A DNA stretch of 64,000 nt, from the NCBI GenBank assembly GCA_965216535.1, contig OZ244175.1, positions 3,100,001-3,164,000 of the forward strand, read 5' to 3'. Both the position numbers and the translations under genes were made by a program. This DNA is from Hoeflea_A sp965216535 (GTDB lineage: Bacteria; Pseudomonadota; Alphaproteobacteria; Rhizobiales; Rhizobiaceae). Positions 17,330 to 26,431 of the stretch are shown piece by piece (positions within the stretch are counted from its first letter, which is position 1; each line of letters opens with the position of its first letter). Under the pieces are notes generated by a model, which was given only the letters and a program-made list of their open reading frames with translations, had not been told where the DNA came from and did no database searches.

Positions 17330-19623
17330 GCTGTTGCGCACCTGGGTCGGAAGCTTCGCTCGACCTTCCCGGCGGGGAAGGGCCTTCGGGCGAGGAGTTG
17401 CGGCTTTCCAGCGTGCCGCTAGGTGACGATCGGTTTCGGCTTGAACTCAGCGTTCCAGATGTCCATTGCGGCGGGTGCATCAAGACGATCGAAAGCGGTT
17501 TGGGGAAACTCCCGCTTGTCGAACAGTCGCGTGTGAACCTGTCGACGAAGCGGGTCAGCGTCGTTTGGTCTTCGAAGCGCGGCGAACCTGAAGAAATCAC
17601 AGGCGCCCTGCGCGGCCTTGGGTACCAGAGCCACCTCTTCGACATTGGCGAAGAAGGCAGCGACGAAACCTTGAAGCTTCTGTTGCGGTCCGTTGGCGTG
17701 GCCGGTTTCGCAGCGGCCAATATTATGCTCCTGTCCGTTTCGGTTTGGTCGGGCGCAGAGGCGTCGACACGTGACCTGTTCCATTGGATTTCGGCGCTGA
17801 TTGCTATCCCGGCGCTTGCTTACTCCGGACGGGTCTTTTTCCGGTCGGCCTTTTCCGCGCTGCGCCATGGCAGGCTGAACATGGATGTGCCGATTTCGCT
17901 GGCGGTGATCCTGGCCTTCCTGATGAGCCTGTACGAAACCGCCAACTCCGGTGAACACGCCTATTTTGACGCTTCGGTGACATTGCTGTTTTTCCTGCTG
18001 ATCGGCCGGACCCTCGATCACGTCATGCGGGAACGGGCCCGTTCAGCGGTCAAGGGATTGGCACGACTTGCGCCGCGAGGCGCAATGGTCCTCCGAGGCG
18101 ACGGTTCTCGGGACTATCTGCCGATTGATGAGATCGAAACAGGCATGACGCTGGTAATAGCGGCGGGCGAGCGCGTACCGGTCGATGCCAGGGTGACTTC
18201 CGGTGTCAGCGATCTGGATTGCTCGTTGGTCAACGGTGAAAGCGCACCCGCGGAAGCTGAGCCCGGGAGTGTGGTCAGAGCGGGAACACTCAACCTGACA
18301 GGGCCCCTGACGCTTGAGGCATTGGCTCCAGCAAGGCAGTCGTTTCTCGCTGAAATGATCCGGATGATGGAGGTGGCGGAAAGCGCCAAGGCCGGATACC
18401 GCAGGATCGCCGACCGCGCTGCCCAGCTCTATGCACCGGTCGTGCACCTGGTCGCATTTGCGTCTTTTCTTGGGTGGCTCGCTGTGTCGGGCGATTGGCA
18501 CAGAGCACTCTACATCGCCATTGCGGTTCTGATCATCACCTGTCCCTGTGCGCTGGGTCTTGCTGTTCCGGTGGTGCAGGTCGTGGCGGCCGGCCGGCTG
18601 TTCGAGAGCGGCATCATGGTCAAGGACGGCACGGCCATGGAGCGTCTGGCGGAGATAGACAGCGTGATCTTCGACAAGACGGGAACACTGACCCTGGGGC
18701 GACCGCGCCTCACCAATCGTGCGGAAATTGCTCCGCAAGACATGAGAATCGCAGCCGCAATGGGAGCGCACAGCCGTCATCCGTTGTCGCAGGCGCTTGC
18801 ACATGACGGAGGTGAATTGCCGGGAATTGGGTTCGACGCGATCCGCGAGGTGCCCGGTTGTGGTCTTGAAGCAGAGCACAACGGCGTTGTTTATCGGCTC
18901 GGCAAGGCCGATTGGGCACTGGGCAAGCCTGAGCAAAGTCAGTCCGGCCAAGCTCTGCAGTCACAAACGGTGCTGAGCGCTGACGGCGAATTTCACGCGG
19001 CCTTTGTTTTTGACGATGTGGTGCGCCCCGATGCCATGGCGACCGTCTCAGCGCTGCAATCCTCTGGGCTCTCCGTAGTGATCGTTTCTGGTGATCAGAC
19101 CTCGATCGTGCAGCAGATGGCGCGGAACCTCGGCGTCGCCAGTTGGCACGCCGGCGTGCTGCCGGATGGGAAAAACCGACTTGTCGGCCGGTTCGCGGAA
19201 GAAGGCCACAAGGTGCTCATGGTCGGAGACGGTCTCAACGATGCGCCGGCGCTGGTGCGCGCCCACGTGTCGATGGCGCCGGCAACGGCGGCTGACGTCG
19301 GCCGCAACGCTGCCGACTTCGTGTTCCTGCACGACAGTCTTTCCGCGGTCACCAGGGCGCTCGATGTTTCGCGCAAGGCCGGTCGGCTGATCCGGCAGAA
19401 TTTCGGTCTTGCGATCGTCTATAATCTGGTGGCCATTCCGACCGCCGTTCTCGGTTACGCCACGCCGCTGGTGGCAGCTCTGGCGATGTCATCGTCATCG
19501 ATCGTTGTCGTGCTGAACGCCCTGCGCCTGCGCGCATCGCAACGTCAGGCGATGGCAGATCAGCGCGTGCCGCTTGAGGACGAGACCATGGATTCGCATG
19601 CCACGACAGGGAGCCGCGCGTGA
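17326..19623 (+). CDS. ccoI: copper-transporting P1B-type ATPase of the cbb3 cluster
   Basis: A 765-residue heavy-metal P-type ATPase (FixI). An N-terminal cysteine cluster (MSCCAP) and an HMA domain with C48-GG-C51 precede eight predicted helices. The intramembrane metal site is C406-P-C408 (TCPCALGL), the phosphorylated aspartate is D450 in FDKTGTLTLG, and GDGLNDAP is present. It exports copper from the cytoplasm toward CuB assembly of CcoN. It starts with GTG inside the end of ccoH and ends overlapping ccoS. Confidence 0.94.
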   Translation: MSCCAPGSEASLDLPGGEGPSGEELRLSSVPLGDDRFRLELSVPDVHCGGCIKTIESGLGKLPLVEQSRVNLSTKRVSVVWSSKRGEPEEITGALRGLGYQSHLFDIGEEGSDETLKLLLRSVGVAGFAAANIMLLSVSVWSGAEASTRDLFHWISALIAIPALAYSGRVFFRSAFSALRHGRLNMDVPISLAVILAFLMSLYETANSGEHAYFDASVTLLFFLLIGRTLDHVMRERARSAVKGLARLAPRGAMVLRGDGSRDYLPIDEIETGMTLVIAAGERVPVDARVTSGVSDLDCSLVNGESAPAEAEPGSVVRAGTLNLTGPLTLEALAPARQSFLAEMIRMMEVAESAKAGYRRIADRAAQLYAPVVHLVAFASFLGWLAVSGDWHRALYIAIAVLIITCPCALGLAVPVVQVVAAGRLFESGIMVKDGTAMERLAEIDSVIFDKTGTLTLGRPRLTNRAEIAPQDMRIAAAMGAHSRHPLSQALAHDGGELPGIGFDAIREVPGCGLEAEHNGVVYRLGKADWALGKPEQSQSGQALQSQTVLSADGEFHAAFVFDDVVRPDAMATVSALQSSGLSVVIVSGDQTSIVQQMARNLGVASWHAGVLPDGKNRLVGRFAEEGHKVLMVGDGLNDAPALVRAHVSMAPATAADVGRNAADFVFLHDSLSAVTRALDVSRKAGRLIRQNFGLAIVYNLVAIPTAVLGYATPLVAALAMSSSSIVVVLNALRLRASQRQAMADQRVPLEDETMDSHATTGSRA

Positions 19624-19778
19624 GCAGCCTGGTCTACCTCATTCCGGTCGCGCTTCTGCTTGGCGCTGCGGGGCTGCTGGCCTTTCTGTGGTCGCTTCGC
19701 AGCGGCCAGTATGACGATCTGGACGGCGCTGCCTATCGGATACTCGATGACGAGGATGACGGGTCGAACCAGCCTTAG
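19620..19778 (+). CDS. ccoS: cbb3 oxidase assembly protein CcoS
   Basis: A 52-residue protein read from GTG 19620, beginning MSSLVYLIPVALLLGAAGLL and continuing AFLWSLRSGQYDDLDGAAYR before an acidic tail. The single N-terminal helix, the LWSLRSGQYDDLDGAA motif and the position after ccoI are diagnostic of CcoS, which is required for cofactor insertion into CcoN. It overlaps ccoI by 4 bp (GTGA). It is easily missed because of its size and GTG start. Confidence 0.92.
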   Translation: MSSLVYLIPVALLLGAAGLLAFLWSLRSGQYDDLDGAAYRILDDEDDGSNQP

Positions 19779-19801
19779 AACAGGACGTGGATCACCGAAG
19801 A

Positions 19802-20530
19802 TCAGATGTCGAAATTCGTCGGCAGGACGATCATGTCTCTGATCGTCACATTCCGATTTCTTGTCAAAGCAAACACCAGGCCTTCGGCAACTTCGGTTGG
19901 TTCGATCAAGGACCCGCTGTCTTTTGCGTTTTGCAGTCGCTCCGCCGGCCAATCAGCCAACAGCGCCGAAACCACCGGCCCCGGTGACATTTGACCCACG
20001 CGAATACCGTGTTCACGCAGTTGGCGACGCATGGTTTGCACAAAGCAGGTCATTGCCCATTTTGAACCGGAGTAAACCGGTTCCCAAGCGACCGCGGCAT
20101 GGCCGGCGACGGAACAGGTGATCCAGATGTCGCCTGATCCGCGCTGCTTCATGTGCGGGATCACGGCATGGACATTCTTCATCACGGCATTGACGTTGAG
20201 ATTGAGCATCCGGTCTATGGTTTCGGGATCAGTCTCATCCAGATCGCCGCCGATATAGGTACCCGCGTTGCAGTAGAGGATGTCGATGTGATCCACCTTT
20301 TCGAGAATTTCGGGGATCATCGCGTTGCAGCTCGCGGGATCGATCAGGTTGGTGACCTGCGCGATTGTCCTTTCGCCAAGCCGCTCGGTGCATTCGCGTA
20401 GTGCGTCCTCATCCCAATCAACCATGACCACGGTTGCCCCTTCGGCCAGCAAGGCCTCGGTAGCGGCGAGGCCGATGCCCGAGGCTGCCCCTGTGATTGC
20501 GGCGATTTTTCCCTTTAGAGATTCAGCCAT
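19802..20530 (-). CDS. short-chain dehydrogenase/reductase, polyol/ketose type
   Basis: A 242-residue classical SDR: cofactor motif TGAASGIG near the N-terminus with an acidic residue in VVMVDWD that favours NAD+, the NAG motif (LYCNAGTYIGG), and the catalytic Y-x3-K in PVYSGSKWAM. It ends a minus-strand operon with another SDR, a GatZ-type protein and a PfkB kinase, so it probably oxidises a sugar alcohol (ribitol, galactitol or altritol type) to a ketose or the reverse. Substrate is inferred. Confidence 0.8.
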   Translation of the reverse strand: MAESLKGKIAAITGAASGIGLAATEALLAEGATVVMVDWDEDALRECTERLGERTIAQVTNLIDPASCNAMIPEILEKVDHIDILYCNAGTYIGGDLDETDPETIDRMLNLNVNAVMKNVHAVIPHMKQRGSGDIWITCSVAGHAAVAWEPVYSGSKWAMTCFVQTMRRQLREHGIRVGQMSPGPVVSALLADWPAERLQNAKDSGSLIEPTEVAEGLVFALTRNRNVTIRDMIVLPTNFDI

Positions 20531-20562
20531 TTTCGGCTCTCCTGTCGTTCAGTGAGTGTATT

Positions 20563-21294
20563 TCAAACGGCGAGGAAGCCGCCATCAATGGGAACCACGG
20601 CACCGGTCACCATTGCAGCATCATCCGATAGAAGCATGACGATCGATCGGGCAACGTCCTCGACCTCGGCGAACCGACCGATGGGATGGCGCACCATCAT
20701 GGGATCCTTCTTTTCCGGATCGGACCAGGCCATGGCGGCCATTTCGGTCATTGTAACGGTTGGGGCCACCGCGTTTACGCGGATGCCGTGCTCGCCGAGT
20801 TCCTTGGCCATGACCCGTGTCGCCCCTTCGAGCCCGGCCTTGGAGGCCGCATAGGACATGTGCTCGACAAAACCGCGATGCCCCGCGATGGATGTGACAT
20901 TGAGGATCGACCCGCCGCCGCCCGCCAAGACCCGGGCTCGGGCGAATTCCTGGGCGCAGATCAGTGCAGCGCGCAGATTGACACCGACAACGGTCTCATA
21001 GCCCTCGTCGGTCATTTCCAGGACACTTTCCAGCACGCTCGTGCCGGCACAGTTGATCAGGAAGTCGGCCGTGCCGGCGTCCCGCATCGCTTGGCGGGCC
21101 GCGGCTTTGTCCAGCAAATCAACGATGATCGAAGTGCTGCCGATCTCTGAGGAGAGGCTATCGAGATCCGATTTGGTGCGGGCGAGGGCGATCACCTTTG
21201 CACCGCGTCTGGCCATCTCCAAAGCGCAGGCTCGACCGATGCCCTTTCCTGCGCCCGTTATGATGACGTTCTTTCCTTCAAACTGTGTGATCAT
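20563..21294 (-). CDS. SDR similar to L-xylulose reductase (DCXR-type)
   Basis: A 243-residue classical SDR whose C-terminal half carries the DCXR-type signature NAVAPTVTMTEMAAMAWSDP followed by FAEVEDV. Cofactor motif TGAGKGIG, LARTKSDLD (arginine after the second strand favours NADP(H)) and the Y-x3-K site MSYAASKAG are present. DCXR-type enzymes interconvert L-xylulose and xylitol and related ketose/polyol pairs. ATG 21294, after GGAGGG, is preferred to the open-frame start at 21360. It lies between the GatZ-type gene and another SDR. Confidence 0.8.
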   Translation of the reverse strand: MITQFEGKNVIITGAGKGIGRACALEMARRGAKVIALARTKSDLDSLSSEIGSTSIIVDLLDKAAARQAMRDAGTADFLINCAGTSVLESVLEMTDEGYETVVGVNLRAALICAQEFARARVLAGGGGSILNVTSIAGHRGFVEHMSYAASKAGLEGATRVMAKELGEHGIRVNAVAPTVTMTEMAAMAWSDPEKKDPMMVRHPIGRFAEVEDVARSIVMLLSDDAAMVTGAVVPIDGGFLAV

Positions 21295-21323
21295 TTTTGC
21301 CCTCCGCTTTTGGTGTCGCAGCC

Positions 21324-22619
21324 TCAATCCGATTTGCTCAGGATTCCCTTGCGGCTGCATGCGATTTGATAGTTCTCAAGACAGTCGCGAACGCGTCTGA
21401 TTAAGACGTCCTCGGGGACCAGTGGTTTGCTGGCAAAGGCCTTCGCGCTCGGTAGGTGCTGCAACATCAACGGTTGAGGAACGATTTGCCCGCGCAACGT
21501 GTCCAGAAGCCGTGCCGCCGCTGCCTGGACCTTTGGCTGCGGCCAGTAATACCGGACCCGATCCGACAGCGAGTAGTGTCGCATCACACGCTGCTCGGCT
21601 TCGTCGCCTTGACAGTGGAGCCGCCAATGTACCGGGTCGGCCAGCATGGTCTGTTCGATGGTGCTATAGAGCGGTCGTATGCCGTAGTCCGGTAACAGGT
21701 CGCCGGCGACCAAATCCAAGGCATAAAGCGTCTCGCGCAGTACAAACGTCAGTTCCGGTCCGACTTTCAGGATGCGGAAGCCATCCCGAACGAGTTCGGA
21801 CAGGCGCGTTAGACCCTGGTAGTCGGTGCTGTGCGCCTCGAATACGAGGCCCTCGTAATCGTTGAGAACATGCGACAGGCTTTGTGCTTTGGTGGCATCG
21901 TAGTGAATGACGTTTTTGTTGCCGAACTCAACTCCCGGTTGAATAACAAGCCCAATGATCCGTGAAAGCACGTCCTGCAAACCACGGTCAGCAAAGGTGG
22001 TTTCGTGTACGGCGATGGTTCGACGCGCCGCCTCTGGCGCCGTTGGAGTGATCCCGTCCAGTGCATGATCAGCGCCGCCGGGTGGGGGGACTTCGGTTCC
22101 TATGACGTAAAGTGGGGGCGGCAGATGTGACTGCGCCACGACCTTTTCGGCACTGGCAGCCAGGAGTGCAGCTCGCCGCGCGGTTTCTGTGTCGTCCAAT
22201 GCCAGCGGTTCACCGGAGCAGCCCATTGATGCATCGAGATGCAGTTTGCGAAATCCCGCAGCAGCAAAGGCCGCAACCATTTCGCACGCTTCCGCCAACG
22301 CGACTTCAGCTGGCTGATCCCTCCAGGGATTCGGGCCAAGGTGGTCGCCGCCCAGAACGATCAAGTCCCGGGAGCAACCTTCCTTTTCAGCGAGACCGAA
22401 GACCAAATCTGCAAAGTCTGCCGGAGTCATGCCGGTGTAGCCACCCAGGTGATTGACCTGGTTGCAAGTCGCTTCGATCAGGACGGTGCTGCCGTGGTCG
22501 CGTCCGTGTTGAAGCGCAGCGCGCAGGACGATTGGATGGGCGGAACAAACGGAGGTGATGCCGCCTGGTTCTCTTGCACGGTGCAATTGGGCGAGGTCGG
22601 TGAGGCCCACTGCTGTCAT
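21324..22619 (-). CDS. gatZ: GatZ/KbaZ-family protein, possible D-tagatose 6-phosphate 4-epimerase
   Basis: A 431-residue TIM-barrel protein of the GatZ/KbaZ family (TSVCSAHPIVLRAAL, LIEATCNQVN, GYTGMTPADF, LGGDHLGPNPW). Some members are non-catalytic partners of class II tagatose-bisphosphate aldolase. Stand-alone Agrobacterium homologues next to a tagatose kinase were shown to be D-tagatose-6-phosphate 4-epimerases, giving fructose 6-phosphate. No GatY/KbaY aldolase is present here and a PfkB kinase overlaps it by 4 bp, which favours the epimerase role. ATG 22619 is set by this overlap; the longer frame to 22790 runs into the kinase. Confidence 0.82.
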   Translation of the reverse strand: MTAVGLTDLAQLHRAREPGGITSVCSAHPIVLRAALQHGRDHGSTVLIEATCNQVNHLGGYTGMTPADFADLVFGLAEKEGCSRDLIVLGGDHLGPNPWRDQPAEVALAEACEMVAAFAAAGFRKLHLDASMGCSGEPLALDDTETARRAALLAASAEKVVAQSHLPPPLYVIGTEVPPPGGADHALDGITPTAPEAARRTIAVHETTFADRGLQDVLSRIIGLVIQPGVEFGNKNVIHYDATKAQSLSHVLNDYEGLVFEAHSTDYQGLTRLSELVRDGFRILKVGPELTFVLRETLYALDLVAGDLLPDYGIRPLYSTIEQTMLADPVHWRLHCQGDEAEQRVMRHYSLSDRVRYYWPQPKVQAAAARLLDTLRGQIVPQPLMLQHLPSAKAFASKPLVPEDVLIRRVRDCLENYQIACSRKGILSKSD

Positions 22620-23596
22620 TTGGCTGTCTCGGTATCGGCAATAAACGCGTCCAACTCGGCTCGTGTGCCCGCGCCCTCCATCGGACCGCGCATGGTTACG
22701 TTTCTTGCCCCGGCGGCGTTGCCATATGTCAGAGCCTGCGTGACAGGCAGCCCGAGGCGGCGTGCGGTGACATACGCGCCACCAAAACAATCGCCTGCGC
22801 CGGTCGGATCGACTTCCTCCACGACGAAGGCCGGCGCATGGTTGATCGTGCCATCGGCCTGATAGCAGCTCGAGCCGAATGCACCGCGTTTGACGATAAT
22901 CTCCGAGATGCCGAGATCGAAGAGGTACTCCAACGCCCGGGCTTCACCCAGACCTGGTGGCAGTTGAGCTGCAACGAACAGTTCGTCCCCGGACGGCAAA
23001 AGCAGGTCCGTCATCGCCACCATGGTCGCTGCGCGCGCGTCGGCTTCGGCATCGACCCGGAGCTCTTTTCGCATATTCGGATCGAGCGAGATGCTTCCGC
23101 CGCGTTCTTTGACCACCTTGGCTGCGCGCTCGATTAACGGCCAGATCGTACCATTGCTGAGCAGAGTTCCCATGACGTGAAGATGGCCGGCGCTGTTGAC
23201 CATCGCATCGACCGTATCCGACCAGTTCAACCGGCCGGCAGCGGACGTCCACATGTTGAATACGAAATTGCGCTCTCCGTCTGGGCGATAGCGCACAAAG
23301 GCTGTGCCGGTGGGCAGGGCGGGATCGATGGAAATCGCCGACACATCGACGCCGTCACGCTTTAGCCGATCAAGGTTCATGCGCCCGAAATCGTCATCTC
23401 CGACAGCACCTATCATGGCTGCCGCCCCACCCATGCGCCCACACTGGTCGATGAAGATCGCTGGAGCACCACTCGGGTAGGGGCCGATTAGGGGGCTTGG
23501 TTCGACAAATCCATCTCCAATGGTCGTAGCAACGATCTCGGCGAGTATCTCACCGATACAGATCGTTGGGCCAAGTGAATTTGGGGACGGGACCAT
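22616..23596 (-). CDS. tagK: PfkB-family sugar kinase, probable tagatose kinase
   Basis: A 326-residue ribokinase/PfkB-family kinase. The N-terminal GEILAEIV and GGAAAMIGAVGDDDFG segments and the C-terminal DPTGAGDCFGGAYV motif with the catalytic aspartate are typical. It sits ahead of the GatZ-type gene with an ATGA overlap, matching the tagatose kinase plus tagatose-6-phosphate epimerase pair known from rhizobial galactitol/altritol catabolism. It would phosphorylate the ketohexose made by the polyol dehydrogenases. Fructose or another ketose remains possible. Confidence 0.8.
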   Translation of the reverse strand: MVPSPNSLGPTICIGEILAEIVATTIGDGFVEPSPLIGPYPSGAPAIFIDQCGRMGGAAAMIGAVGDDDFGRMNLDRLKRDGVDVSAISIDPALPTGTAFVRYRPDGERNFVFNMWTSAAGRLNWSDTVDAMVNSAGHLHVMGTLLSNGTIWPLIERAAKVVKERGGSISLDPNMRKELRVDAEADARAATMVAMTDLLLPSGDELFVAAQLPPGLGEARALEYLFDLGISEIIVKRGAFGSSCYQADGTINHAPAFVVEEVDPTGAGDCFGGAYVTARRLGLPVTQALTYGNAAGARNVTMRGPMEGAGTRAELDAFIADTETAK

Positions 23597-23674
23597 AAGC
23601 TTACGATTGGTGCGCGAAGGCGAAGTGGGGCGTCATATGGGCAGGTTGCGATGAACGTCCGCCGGGGCGACGTA

Positions 23675-24751
23675 TCACGTCGCCTCCGGATCTATGTTCG
23701 AGATTTGTGACGTGGAATTTTCCATGAGCAGGCGTGCCGTCAAATCGTCGGTGACGAGGGTGTCGACCAAGCCACGCGCACAGGCTGCCCGAATGATTTC
23801 GACCTTGTGCGGGCCCGCTGCGGCCATGATTTTTTCCGGTATCTCGAGAACCATTTCCAGCGACATGCCTATGGTTCGATCGTCCACTTCAGCCGAAACA
23901 GACCCGCCATCTTTGTCGAGGAAGTGTCCCAATACGTCGCCAATGGCGCCCCATTCGATCAAGTCCGCCGGAGTGATTTCGCGGGGCAGTCCGTGCTCGA
24001 CCAGGAAAGACTTTCTGGAGACATTGGAGCACGTCAGGAGGACCGCATCGAGCGACTTGAACTTCTCGTAGTGTTCCTTGAGCGCGTATTGCGAAAGGAA
24101 CATCTCGCGATCAATTCCTTCCGAGAGGTAGATCGGAGCGGTCAGCATGGAGTAGCGGGCGCCGAGAATGTTGGCGAAGCCCGAAGCAATGCCGAACGAA
24201 TTGAATGTCGAACCCTTTGCCGTTCCGCCGAGGATTGAGACGACCTCCAGATCGGGGTGCGATTGCCGGGCCAGCTTCCTGATGGCGAAATCCAGCGTCA
24301 GTCCCCAGGAAACCCCGAAGGTTTTCCAGCGACTGCTTGCCAGGCGTTCGGTCAACAATGCAGCCAAGGCAGCGCCCACGGGGCGGTGATAGTCGTAGTT
24401 CGTTTCGTTGGCGGGTGTGATGACGGCCCGTTGTAGGCCGAGTGCCGCCTTCAACTGCTCTTGCATTTCGATGCGCGGCAGGAAGGGGGACTCGATATGA
24501 ACCTTTACGAAGCCGAGCGCCTTTGCTCTCTGGATCGCCTGATTGACTCGCAGCCGGGTCACATCGAGCAAGCTGGCGATTTCAGCTTGGGTCATTTCGT
24601 TGACGTAGTAGTGCCAGCAGACCTCGGTCACGAAGGCGTCACTGTCCTCAATTGGTTCTCGCGGCAAAGCCGAACTCCTCCCAGGCTTCGGTGCATCGAC
24701 TGCTGTCAGGTCACCTTTGTTTCGCAGTTTTACATCTGGTTTGCAATCCAT
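23675..24751 (-). CDS. SorC/DeoR-type sugar-binding transcriptional regulator
   Basis: A 358-residue SorC-family regulator. The N-terminal helix-turn-helix (MTQAEIASLLDVTRLRVNQAI) lies at about residues 53-73; the rest is the sugar-phosphate-binding domain (RPVGAALAALL, FGVSWGLTL, SILGGTAKG, GAIGDVLGHF). It is divergent from the polyol importer and upstream of the kinase/epimerase genes, so it likely senses a ketose or ketose phosphate and controls both sides. The start at 24751 leaves a 40-residue non-conserved leader; an internal start is possible. Confidence 0.85.
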   Translation of the reverse strand: MDCKPDVKLRNKGDLTAVDAPKPGRSSALPREPIEDSDAFVTEVCWHYYVNEMTQAEIASLLDVTRLRVNQAIQRAKALGFVKVHIESPFLPRIEMQEQLKAALGLQRAVITPANETNYDYHRPVGAALAALLTERLASSRWKTFGVSWGLTLDFAIRKLARQSHPDLEVVSILGGTAKGSTFNSFGIASGFANILGARYSMLTAPIYLSEGIDREMFLSQYALKEHYEKFKSLDAVLLTCSNVSRKSFLVEHGLPREITPADLIEWGAIGDVLGHFLDKDGGSVSAEVDDRTIGMSLEMVLEIPEKIMAAAGPHKVEIIRAACARGLVDTLVTDDLTARLLMENSTSQISNIDPEAT

Positions 24752-24762
24752 ACATTTGAAAA

Positions 24763-24796
24763 TTTACACTTGAATGGCATATCATAAATATGTAAA
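24763..24796. promoter_or_regulatory. candidate SorC operator/promoter region
   Basis: In the 103-bp AT-rich gap between the regulator and the polyol importer, TTTACA (24763-24768) and TGTAAA (24791-24796) form an inverted repeat 22 bp apart, with CATAT-N5-ATATG (24778-24792) between. A further TTTACA lies at 24729-24734. These are plausible operator half-sites, with no experimental consensus to compare. Confidence 0.35.
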
Positions 24797-24854
24797 CAAA
24801 CGTCATGGCACGGGCTGCTGCCGTGTCGGTCGGAGCAAATCTGGGAGGTAATCC

Positions 24855-26303
24855 ATGAGCATTACGAAACATCTGGGCGCGTCCGCGCTTGCTTTCTCCA
24901 TCGCGGCGGTTGCGGCCACATCGGCTTCGGCTGACGGCCATGACGCGTGGTGGAAAGAAGCCGCCGCACCCTACAAGGGCGTGACAATTCGCGGAGTTAC
25001 CGAATCGTCCCCGCCGTCGCTCTACATCCGTGAAGTGCTGGCGCCGCAGTTCGAAGAGCTGACCGGAATCCGCGTCGATGTTGAAACCACCTCGTGGGAT
25101 CAGATGTTCGACAAGGCGATCAAGGATATGGAAGCCGGCACCGGCATCTATGACATGGCCTATATCGAGCAGGACATCATCTACTCGTATCTGGCCCGCG
25201 ACTTCCTGACCAATTTGACGGAATTTCTGGAAGCCAACCCGAAGCTGAAGGCGCCTTCCTACGACGAGGCGAATTTCACGACCTTTGCGAACTATTTCAA
25301 GGATGCCAAGGGTGATCTCTATGGCGTTCCGATGGAAGCGTTCCTGAAGATCTACCTGTACCGGACCGATCTCTTCAACAATGCGGACATTCAGGCGGCC
25401 TTCAAGGCGAAGACCGGCCGCGATCTCGTCCCCGCTAAGACCCATGCAGAATATGCCGAAATCGCGCAGTTCTTCACGGACTACGGCAAAGAAAATGACA
25501 TGGAGCTCTGGGGAACCACCGCTCAGGCCCACACCGGTCACGTGGCGTCCTGGTACGAGTACTACGAATCGGTTGCCCCGACCTTTGGCGTCTACAACTG
25601 GGGGATCGATGCGGACAACAATTATGCTGCGTCGGTTGCCAATGGCGGAACGATGAACGGACCGGAAGCCGTCAAGGCAATGGAGTGGTGGCTGTCCATG
25701 CGCGATATCGCGCCACCGGAAAGCCCGGCCTCAACGTGGACCGAGGTTGGCACGACGTTCGGTGCCGGTCGCGCTGCACAAGGGCTTGTATATGGTGAAA
25801 ATGCCGGCTGGATCGCCGCGGACAAGAACAAGTCGCTGGTCGTCGGCAATGTCGGCGTTGCCCTGCCTCCGCTTGCCGATGGTGTCATGGCTGCCGCCGA
25901 AGCCGGCAATGGTTACATCGGCTACTATGATGGTGGTGCATTTGGCATGCCGCATTCTTCCAAAAACAAGGAAGCGACGGCACTGTTCCTTCAGTTTATC
26001 GGCCAAAACGACGTGCAACCTGACTGGGCAGTGGCCGCACCGCGCGTAACCAACACGGCGACCTATGACGATCCAAAAGTGGTCGCCTTCAACAAGGAAC
26101 TCGGCGGTTACTACGACCTCATCCGCGAAAAAGGATACCTGTTCGCTGGTGCGCCGCCCTATCCGTTCCACGCTCAGGTTCGTGAGGCGACAGCTCCGAT
26201 CTTCTATCAGATCCTGACAGGCGATCTGGGTGTTCAGGACGGTCTGGATCAGATGGCTGCTGCTGCTGAAGCAACGCTGACCGAACTGGGATATCGCAAG
26301 TAA
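24855..26303 (+). CDS. extracellular solute-binding protein, family 1 (polyol ABC importer)
   Basis: A 482-residue periplasmic binding protein with a signal peptide (MSITKHLGASALAFSIAAVA, cleavage near SASA-DGH). It is of the carbohydrate CUT1 type (VTESSPPSLYIREVLAPQF, then FEELTGIRVDVETTSWDQMFD). GGGAGG precedes the ATG. The following permeases, MalK-type ATPase and polyol dehydrogenases indicate a sugar-alcohol importer (sorbitol, mannitol, galactitol, arabinitol or altritol). A stem-loop after the gene may allow it to be expressed above the membrane subunits. Confidence 0.87.
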   Translation: MSITKHLGASALAFSIAAVAATSASADGHDAWWKEAAAPYKGVTIRGVTESSPPSLYIREVLAPQFEELTGIRVDVETTSWDQMFDKAIKDMEAGTGIYDMAYIEQDIIYSYLARDFLTNLTEFLEANPKLKAPSYDEANFTTFANYFKDAKGDLYGVPMEAFLKIYLYRTDLFNNADIQAAFKAKTGRDLVPAKTHAEYAEIAQFFTDYGKENDMELWGTTAQAHTGHVASWYEYYESVAPTFGVYNWGIDADNNYAASVANGGTMNGPEAVKAMEWWLSMRDIAPPESPASTWTEVGTTFGAGRAAQGLVYGENAGWIAADKNKSLVVGNVGVALPPLADGVMAAAEAGNGYIGYYDGGAFGMPHSSKNKEATALFLQFIGQNDVQPDWAVAAPRVTNTATYDDPKVVAFNKELGGYYDLIREKGYLFAGAPPYPFHAQVREATAPIFYQILTGDLGVQDGLDQMAAAAEATLTELGYRK

Positions 26304-26329
26304 CCATCCTCCCCATAGGTTACCGCAAA

Positions 26330-26356
26330 GGCTGTCGCCCGATTGGGGCGGCAGCC
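26330..26356 (+). promoter_or_regulatory. stem-loop between binding-protein and permease genes
   Basis: GGCTGTCGCCC pairs over 11 bp (one G-U) with GGGCGGCAGCC across a 5-nt loop. No T-run follows. In ABC operons such hairpins after the binding-protein gene commonly stabilise its mRNA or partly end transcription, so that the binding protein exceeds the permeases. The 128-bp gap holds no other gene. Confidence 0.6.
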
Positions 26357-26431
26357 ACATAAAAAGAATTCCTGCAGAAAAATTGCCAGTTCGATGCCAA
26401 ACTGGGTCGGAACGAATAGGGGAGGTCCGTC

